DNA of 64,000 bases from Ptiloglossa arizonensis. Lineage: Eukaryota > Arthropoda > Insecta > Hymenoptera > Colletidae. The notes beneath the pieces were generated by a model, which ran no database searches, was not told the DNA's origin, and saw nothing but the letters and a program-made list of their open reading frames with translations. Numbering within the stretch: position 1 is the stretch's first letter; each line of letters opens with the position of its first letter. Made by a program: the position numbers and the translations under genes. This document shows, in pieces, positions 55,776 through 64,000 of this stretch. Location: positions 1 through 64,000 of the forward strand of contig NW_027478863.1 in NCBI RefSeq assembly GCF_051014685.1, in the 5' to 3' direction.

Positions 55776-58700
55776 ATGACATGTAATGTATAACGTATAA
55801 CGTATAATGTATAACGTATAACGTATAACCTATAACGTATAACGTATAACGTATAACGTATAACGTATGACGTATAACGTATAACGTATAACGTATAACG
55901 TATAACGTATAACCTATGACGTATAACGTATAACGTATAAAGTATAACGTATAACGTATAACGTATAACGTATAACGTATAACGTATAACGTATATCGAA
56001 TATTGTAAAACGTATAACGTATAACGTATAACGTATAACGTGTAACGAAGTACGTATAACGAATAACGTATAACGTATATCGTATAACGTACATCTTATA
56101 ACGTATAACGTACAACGTATAACGTATAACGTATAACGTATAACGTACAACGTATAACGTATAACGTATAACGTATACCGTATAACGTATAACGTATAAC
56201 GTATAACGTATAACGTATAACACGTAAGGTATAACGTATAACGTATAACGTATAACGTATAACGTATAACGTATAACGTATAACGTATAACGTATAACGT
56301 ATAACGTATAACGTATGACATGTAATGTATAACGTATAACGTATAATGTATAACGTATAACGTATAACGTATAACGTATAACGTATAACGTATAACGTAT
56401 AACGTGTAACGAAGAACGTATAACGAATAACGTATAACGTATATCGTATAACGTACAACTTATAACGTATAACGTACAACGTATAACGTATAACGTACAA
56501 CGTATTACGTACAACGTATAACGTATAACGTATAACGAATATCGTACAACGTATAACGCATAACGTATAACGTATAACGTATAACGTATAACGCATAACG
56601 TATAACGTATAACGAATAACGTATAACGTATAACGTATAACGTATAACGTATAACGTATAACGTATAACGTATAACGTATAACGTATAATGAATAGCGTA
56701 TAACGTATAACGTATAACGTATAACGTACAACGTATAACGTATCACGTTTAACGTATTACGAATAACGTATAACGTATAACATATAACGTATAACCTATG
56801 ACGTATAACGTATAACGTATAACGTATAACGTATAACGTATAACGTATAACGTATAACGTATAACGTATAATGTATAACGTATAACATGTAACGTGTAGC
56901 GTATAACGTACAACGTATAACGTATAACGTATAACGTATAACGTATAACGTATAACATGTAACGTACAACGTATAACGTATACCGTATAACGTATAACTA
57001 ATAACGTATAACGTATAACGCATAACGTATAACGTATAACGTATAACGTATAACGTATAACGTATAACGCATAACGTATAACGTATAACATGTAATGTAT
57101 AACGTATAACGTATAACGTATAATGTATAACGTATAACGTATAACGTATAACGTATAACGTATAACGTATAACGTGTAACGAAGTACGTATAACGAATAA
57201 CGTATAACGTATATCGTATAACGTACAACTTATAACGTATAACGTACAACGTATAACCTATAACGTACAACGTATTACGTACAACGTATAACGTATAACG
57301 TATAACGAATATCGTATAACGTATAACGCATAACGTATAACGTATAACATGTAATGTATAACGTATAACGTATAACGTATAACGTATAACGTATAACGTA
57401 TAACGTATAACCTATGACGTATAACGTGTAACGAAGTACGTATAACGAATAACGTATAACGTATATCGTATAACGTACAACTTATAACGTATAACGTACA
57501 ACGTATAACGTATAACGTATAACGTATAACGTATAATGAATAACGTATAACGTATAACGTATAACGTACAACGTATAACGTATCACGTTTAACGTATTAC
57601 GAATAACGTATAACGTATAACGTATAACGTATAACGTATAACGTATAACGTATAACGTATAACGTATAACGTATAACGTATAACGTATAACGTATAACGC
57701 ATAACGTATAACGTATAACATGTAATGTATAACGTATAACGTATAACGTATAACGTATAACGTATAACGTATAACGTATAACCTATGACGTATAACGTGT
57801 AACGTATAACGTATAACGTATAACGTATAACGTATAACGTATAACGTATAACGTATAACGTATAACGTATAACGTATAACGTATAACGTATAACGTATAA
57901 CGTATAACGTATAACGTATGACGTATAACGTATATCGTATAACGTACAACTTATAACGTATAACGTATAACGTATAACGTATAACGTATAACGTATAACG
58001 TATAACGTATAAAGTATAACGTATAACGCATATCGTATAACGTATAACATATAACGAATAACGTAAAACGCATAACGTATAACGTATAACGTATAACGTG
58101 TAACGTATAACGTATAACGTATAACGTATAATGAATAGCGTATAACGTATAACGTATAACGTACAACGTATAACGTATCACGTTTCACGTATTACGAATA
58201 ACGTATAACGTATAACATATAACGTATAACCTATGACGTATAACGTATAACGTATAACGTATAACGTATAACGTATAACGTATAACGTATAACGTATAAT
58301 GTATGACGTATAACATGTAACGTGTAGCGTATAACGTACAACGTATAACGTATAACGCATAACGTATAACGTATAACGTATAACATGTAACGTACAACGT
58401 ATAACGTATACTGTATAACGTATAACTAATAACGTATAACGTATAACGCATAACGTATAACGTATAACGTATAACGTATAACGTATAACGTATAACGCAT
58501 AACGTATAACGTATAACATGTAATGTATAACGTATAACGTATAATGCATAACGTATAACGTATAACGTATAACGTATAACGTATAACGTGTAACGAAGTA
58601 CGTATAACGAATAACGTATAACGTATATCGTATAACGTACAACTTATAACGTATAACGTACAACGTATAACGTATAACGTACAACGTATTACGTACAACG

Positions 58701-59970
58701 TATAACGTATAACGTATAACGAATATCGTACAACGTATAACGCATAACGTATAACGTATAACGTATAACGTATAACGCATAACGTATAACGTATAACGTA
58801 TAACGTATAACGTATAACGTATAACGTATAACGTATAACGTATAACGTATAACGTGTAACGAAGTACGTATAACGAATAACGTATAACGTATATCGTATA
58901 ACGTACAACTTATAACGTATAACGTACAACGTATAACGTATAACGTACAACGTATTACGTACAACGTATAACGTATAACGTATAACGAATATCGTATAAC
59001 GTATAACGCATAACGTATAACGTATAACATGTAATGTATAACGTATAACGTATAACGTATAACGTATAACGTATAACGTATAACATATGACGTATAACGT
59101 GTAACGAAGTACGTATAACGAATAACGTATAACGTATATCGTATAACGTACAACTTATAACGTATAACGTACAACGTATAACGTATAACGTATAACGTAT
59201 AACGTATAATGAATAACGTATAACGTATAACGTATAACGTACAACGTATAACGTATCACGTTTAACGTATTACGAATAACGTATAACGTATAACGTATAA
59301 CGTATAACGTATAACGCATATCGTATAACGTATAACATATAACGAATAACGTAAAACGCATAACGTGTAACGAAGTACGTATAACGAATAACGTATAACG
59401 TATATCGTATAACGTACAACTTATAACGTATAACGTACAACGTATAACGTATAACGTACAACGTATTACGTACAACGTATAACGTATAACGCATAACGAA
59501 TATCGTATAACGTATAACGCATAACGTATAACGTATAACATGTAATGTATAACGTATAACGTATAACGTATAACGTATAACGTATAACGTATAACCTATG
59601 ACGTATAACGGGTAACGAAGTACGTATAACGAATAACGTATAACGTATATCGTATAACGTACAACTTACAACGTATAACGTACAACGTATAACGTATAAC
59701 GTATAACGCATAACGTATAACGTATAACATGTAATGTATAACGTATAACGTATAACGTATAACGTATAACGTATAACGTATGACCTATGACGTATAACGT
59801 GTAACGTATAACGTATAACGTATAACGTATAACGTATAACGTATAACGTATAACGTATAACGTATAACGTATAACGTATAACGTATAACGTATAACGCAT
59901 AACGTATAACGTATAACATGTAATGTATAACGTATAACGTATAACGTATAACGTATAACGTATAACGTAT
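55776..59970 (+). repeat. Higher-order repeat family G, copy G2 (about 4.2 kb)
   Basis: Follows G1 after a short divergent join at about 55775-55912. The order is that of G1: A3T/T6A/C4T cluster (55998), M2 (56413, with GAAGAACG in unit 3), M3 (near 56870), short M2 (57434), M5 (58045), M3 (near 58300), M2 (58597, 58862, 59107, 59370, 59618), and M5 (59333). Private differences include a G5C unit near 57257 and an A2C unit near 58187. The right boundary is near 59970, where G1 instead has an A2G+G5A+A7G unit. Confidence 0.85.
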
Positions 59971-62101
59971 AACGTATAACCTATGACGTATAACGTGTAA
60001 CGTATAACGTATAACGTATAACGTATAACGTATAACGTATAACGTCTAACGTATAACGTATAACGTATAACGTATAACGTATAACGTATAACGTATAACG
60101 TATAACGTATGACGTATAACGTATATCGTATAACGTACAACTTATAACGTATAACGTATAACGTATAACGTATAACGTATAACGTATAACGTATAACGTA
60201 TAAAGTATAACGTATAACGCATATCGTATAACGTATAACATATAACGAATAACGTAAAACGCATAACGTATAACGTATAACGTATAACGTATAACGTATA
60301 ACGTATAACGTATAACGTATAATGAATAGCGTATAACGTATAACGTATAACGTACAACGTATAACGTATCACGTTTAACGTATTACGAATAACGTATAAC
60401 GTATAACATATAACGTATAACCTATGACGTATAACGTATAACGTATAACGTATAACGTATAACGTATAACGTATAACGTATAACGTATAACGTATAATGT
60501 ATAACGTATAACATGTAACGTGTAGCGTATAACGTACAACGTATAACGTATAACGCATAACGTATAATGTATAACGTATAACATGTAACGTACAACGTAT
60601 AACGTATACCGTATAACGTATAACTAATAACGTATAACGTATAACGCATAACGTATAACGTATAACGTATAACGTATAACGTATAACGTATAACGCATAA
60701 CGTATAACGTATAACATGTAATGTATAACGTATAACGTATAACGTATAATGTATAACGTATAACGTATAACGTATAACGTATAACGTATAACGTGTAACG
60801 AAGTACGTATAAGGAATAACGTATAACGTATATCGTATAACGTACAACTTATAACGTATAACGTACAACGTATAACGTATAACGTACAACGTATTACGTA
60901 CAACGTATAACGTATAACGTATAACGAATATCGTACAACGTATAACGCATAACGTATAACGTATAACGTATAACGTATAACGCATAACGTATAACGTATA
61001 ACGTATAACGTATAACGTATAACGTATAACGTATAACGTATAACGTATAACGTATAACGTATAATGAATAGCGTATAACGTATAACGTATAACGTACAAC
61101 GTATAACGTATCACGTTTAACGTATTACGAATAACGTATAACGTATAACATATAACGTATAACCTATCACGTATAACGTATAACGTATAACGTATAACGT
61201 ATAACGTATAACGTATAACGTATAACGTATAACGTATAATGTATAACGTATAACATGTAACGTGTAGCGTATAACGTACAACGTATAACGTATAACGTAT
61301 AATGAATAGCGTATAACGTATAACGTATAACGTACAACGTATAACGTATCACGTTTAACGTGTTACGAATAACGTATAACGTATAACATATAACGTATAA
61401 CCTATGACGTATAACGTATAACGTATAACGTATAACGTATAACGTATAACGTATAACGTATAACGTATAACGTATAACGTATAACATGTAACGTGTAGCG
61501 TATAACGTACAACGTATAACGTATAACGTATAACGTATAACGTATAACGTATAACGTATAACGTATAACGTATAACATGTAACGTGCAACGTATAACGTA
61601 TACCGTATAACGTATAACTAATAACGTATAACGTATAACGCATAACGTATAACGTATAACGTATAACGTATAACGTATAACGTATAACGCATAACGTATA
61701 ACGTATAACATGTAATGTATAACGTATAACGTATAATGTATAACGTATAACGTATAACGTATAACGTATAACGTATAACGTGTAACGAAGTACGTATAAG
61801 GAATAACGTATAACGTATATCGTATAACGTACAACTTATAACGTATAACGTACAACGTATAACGTATAACGTACAACGTATTACGTACAACGTATAACGT
61901 ATAACGTATAACGAATATCGTACAACGTATAACGCATAACGTATAACGTATAACGTATAACGTACAACGTATAACGTATAACGTACAACGTATTACGTAC
62001 AACGTATAACGTATAACGTATAACGAATATCGTATAACGTATAACGCATAACGTATAACGTATAACATGTAATGTATAACGTATAACGTATAACGTATAA
62101 C
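59971..62101 (+). repeat. Family G, copy G3, rearranged
   Basis: Begins like the 57.78-kb part of G2 and places M5 at 60201, 2191 bp (313 heptamers) after that of G2. It holds the only A7C unit seen (60040-60046). M2 copies near 60800 and 61791 have a C4-to-G change in unit 4 (AAGGAATAACG). A 231- to 238-bp tandem duplication spans 61.06-61.53 kb (M6 at 61062 and 61300). M2 units 15-22 are repeated near 61871 and 61982, 16 heptamers apart. Confidence 0.78.
61062..61530 (+). repeat. 231-238-bp tandem duplication in G3
   Basis: M6 at 61062 and 61300, the A2C+A7T marker after each, a G5A and G5C unit, then the G5A+A7G unit of M3 at 61251 and 61482. The second copy has an A7G unit before its A2T unit (61356), a change shared with 62882 in G4, and lacks the C4T unit that starts M3. 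Confidence 0.8.
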
Positions 62102-64000
62102 GTATAACGTATAACGTATAACCTATGACGTATAACGTGTAACGAAGTACGTATAACGAATAACGTATAACGTATATCGTATAACGTACAACTTATAACG
62201 TATAACGTACAACGTATAACGTATAACGTATAACGTATAACGTATAATGAATAACGTATAACGTATAACGTATAACGTACAACGTATAACGTATCACGTT
62301 TAACGTATTACGAATAACGTATAACGTATAACGTATAACGTATAACGTATAACGTATAACGTATAACGTATAACGTATAACGTATAACGTATAACGCATA
62401 ACGTATAACGTATAACATGTAATGTATAACGTATAACGTATAACGTATAACGTATAACGTATAACGTATGACCTATGACGTATAACGTGTAACGTATAAC
62501 GTATAACGTATAACGTATAACGTATAACGTATAACGTATAACGTATAACGTATAACGTATAACGTATAACGTATAACGTATAACGTATAACGTATAACGT
62601 ATAACGTATAACGTATATCGTATAACGTACAACTTATAACGTATAACGTATAACGTATAACGTATAACGTATAACGTATAACGTATAACGTATAACGTAT
62701 AACGTATAAAGTATAACGTATAACGCATATCGTATAACGTATAACATATAACGAATAACGTAAAACGCATAACGTATAACGTATAACGTATAACGTATAA
62801 CGTATAACGTATAACGTATAACGTATAATGAATAGCGTATAACGTATAACGTATAACGTACAACGTATAACGTATCACGTTTAACGTGTTACGAATAACG
62901 TATAACGTATAACATATAACGTATAACCTATGACGTATAACGTATAACGTATAACGTATAACGTATAACGTATAACGTATAACGTATAACGTATAATGTA
63001 TAACGTATAACATGTAACGTGTAGCGTATAACGTACAACGTATAACGTATAACATATAACGTATAACGTATAACGTATAACATGTAACGTACAACGTATA
63101 ACGTATACCGTATAACGTATAACTAATAACGTATAACGTATAACGCATAACGTATAACGTATAACGTATAACGTATAACGTATAACGTATAACGCTTAAC
63201 GTATAACGTATAACATGTAATGTATAACGTATAACGTATAATGTATAACGTATAACGTATAACGTATAACGTATAACGTATAACGTGTAACGAAGTACGT
63301 ATAACGAATAACGTATAACGTATATCGTATAACGTACAACTTATAACGTATAACGTACAACGTATAACGTATAACGTACAACGTATTACGTACAACGTAT
63401 AACGTATAACGTATAACGAATATCGTATAACGTATAACGCATAACGTATAACGTATAACATGTAATGTATAACGTATAACGTATAACGTATAACGTATAA
63501 CGTATAACGTATAACCTATGACGTATAACGTGTAACGAAGTACGTATAACGAATAACGTATAACGTATATCGTATAACGTACAACTTATAACGTATAACG
63601 TACAACGTATAACGTATAACGTATAACGTATAACGTATAACGTACAACGTATAACGTATAACGTATAACGTATAACGTATAATGAATAACGTATAACGTA
63701 TAACGTATAACGTACAACGTATAACGTATCACGTTTAACGTATTACGAATAACGTATAACGTATAACGTATAACGTATAACGTATAACGTATAACGTATA
63801 ACGTATAACGTATAACGTATAACGTATAACGTATAACGTATAACGTATAACGTATAACGCATAACGTATAACGTATAACATGTAATGTATAACGTATAAC
63901 GTATAACGTATAACGTATAACGTATAACGTATAACCTATGACGTATAACGTGTAACGTATAACGTATAACGTATAACGTATAACGTATAACGTATAACGT
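62102..64000 (+). repeat. Family G, copy G4, cut by the window end
   Basis: Resembles the 57.41-58.95 kb part of G2 at about +4.7 kb: shortened M2 after a G5C/A2G pair (62148), C4T+T6A unit (62245), M5 (unit 6 at 62742), M6 (near 62826), M3 (near 62995), M2 (63295), shortened M2 (63538). It ends in consensus heptamers at 64000, so the array continues beyond the window. Confidence 0.8.

Larger units (their letters stand above)
1..64000. repeat. 7-bp satellite array (TAACGTA)n filling the window
   Basis: Every line of the sequence reads as head-to-tail TAACGTA or a form of it with one to three substitutions. The unit starts at base 1, and the same phase (position modulo 7 equal to 1) holds at 29 landmark copies checked between 78 and 62742 and at 63967 near the end. 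AT content of the consensus is 5/7, with one CpG and one ACGT tetramer per unit. Substitutions occur at all seven positions; the commonest are T1C, A2G, A2T, A3T, C4T, C4A, G5C, T6C, T6A and A7G. The longest unbroken consensus runs I found are 32 units (17564-17787 and 22548-22771). No other sequence interrupts the array and both window edges lie inside it. Satellite identity is certain; organism and chromosomal location are not visible. Confidence 0.99.

Noticed and set aside
1..64000. Telomeric repeat
   Set aside because: Telomere repeats of this length (for example TTTAGGG or TTAGGG types) have a G-rich strand without C. TAACGTA has one C and one G on each strand and no G run.
1..64000. 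CRISPR array
   Set aside because: There are no unique spacers between repeats; repeat and interval are the same 7-bp unit throughout.
1..64000. TATA-box promoters at the TATAA found in every heptamer
   Set aside because: The motif recurs every 7 bases as part of the satellite unit, with no downstream gene or distinctive context.
1..64000. Z-DNA forming tract
   Set aside because: Each unit has a run of alternating purine and pyrimidine, but the AA step breaks it every 7 bases and TA steps are unfavourable, so a long Z-forming tract is not supported.
1..64000. tRNA, rRNA or other RNA genes, and transposon remnants
   Set aside because: I scanned both strands for any stretch not explained by the heptamer and its variants and found none.

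Overview
The whole 64,000-base window is one uninterrupted satellite DNA array. Its basic unit is the 7-bp sequence TAACGTA on the + strand (equivalently TTATACG on the complementary strand), present as about 9,142 head-to-tail heptamers. The array runs off both ends of the window, so its true length is unknown but exceeds 64 kb. I see no protein-coding gene, RNA gene, transposon, CRISPR array, unique sequence or inverted segment. A pure 7-bp array of this size with layered higher-order structure points to eukaryotic heterochromatin (pericentromere, knob, subtelomere, sex or B chromosome). The sequence does not identify the species. I number the unit T1 A2 A3 C4 G5 T6 A7 and name variants by position (for example T1C).

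The array is not featureless. Heptamers with point substitutions are arranged in fixed combinations (modules), and the modules are arranged in higher-order repeats of 0.2 to 5 kb. Five modules serve as landmarks: L (16 units, 13 copies), M2 (23 units, more than 60 copies), M3 (7 units), M5 (9 units, 16 copies) and M6 (2 units).

Layout: 1-14.4 kb is family A, with copies A, B, C and D that start at L modules at 78, 3963, 8807 and 12461 and have periods 3885, 4844 and 3654 bp. 14.4-27.2 kb is family E, two near-identical 5-kb tandem copies and a truncated third. 27.2-34.0 kb alternates A-like and G-like blocks. 34.0-46.9 kb is a mosaic of E-like sequence carrying nine L modules and many local duplications. 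46.9-64.0 kb is mainly family G, with periods of about 4.2-4.4 kb and nested 0.2-0.4 kb duplications.

At every landmark I checked, from base 1 to base 63,967, the 7-bp register is unchanged: differences between copies are base substitutions or gains and losses of whole heptamers. Because 7 is not a multiple of 3, all three + frames of the consensus hit a stop every 21 bases, while all three - frames are open and encode the same heptapeptide. The long - strand open frames are therefore a by-product of the repeat, not genes. Copy boundaries below are approximate to about one to ten heptamers, because breakpoints lie in runs of identical units.
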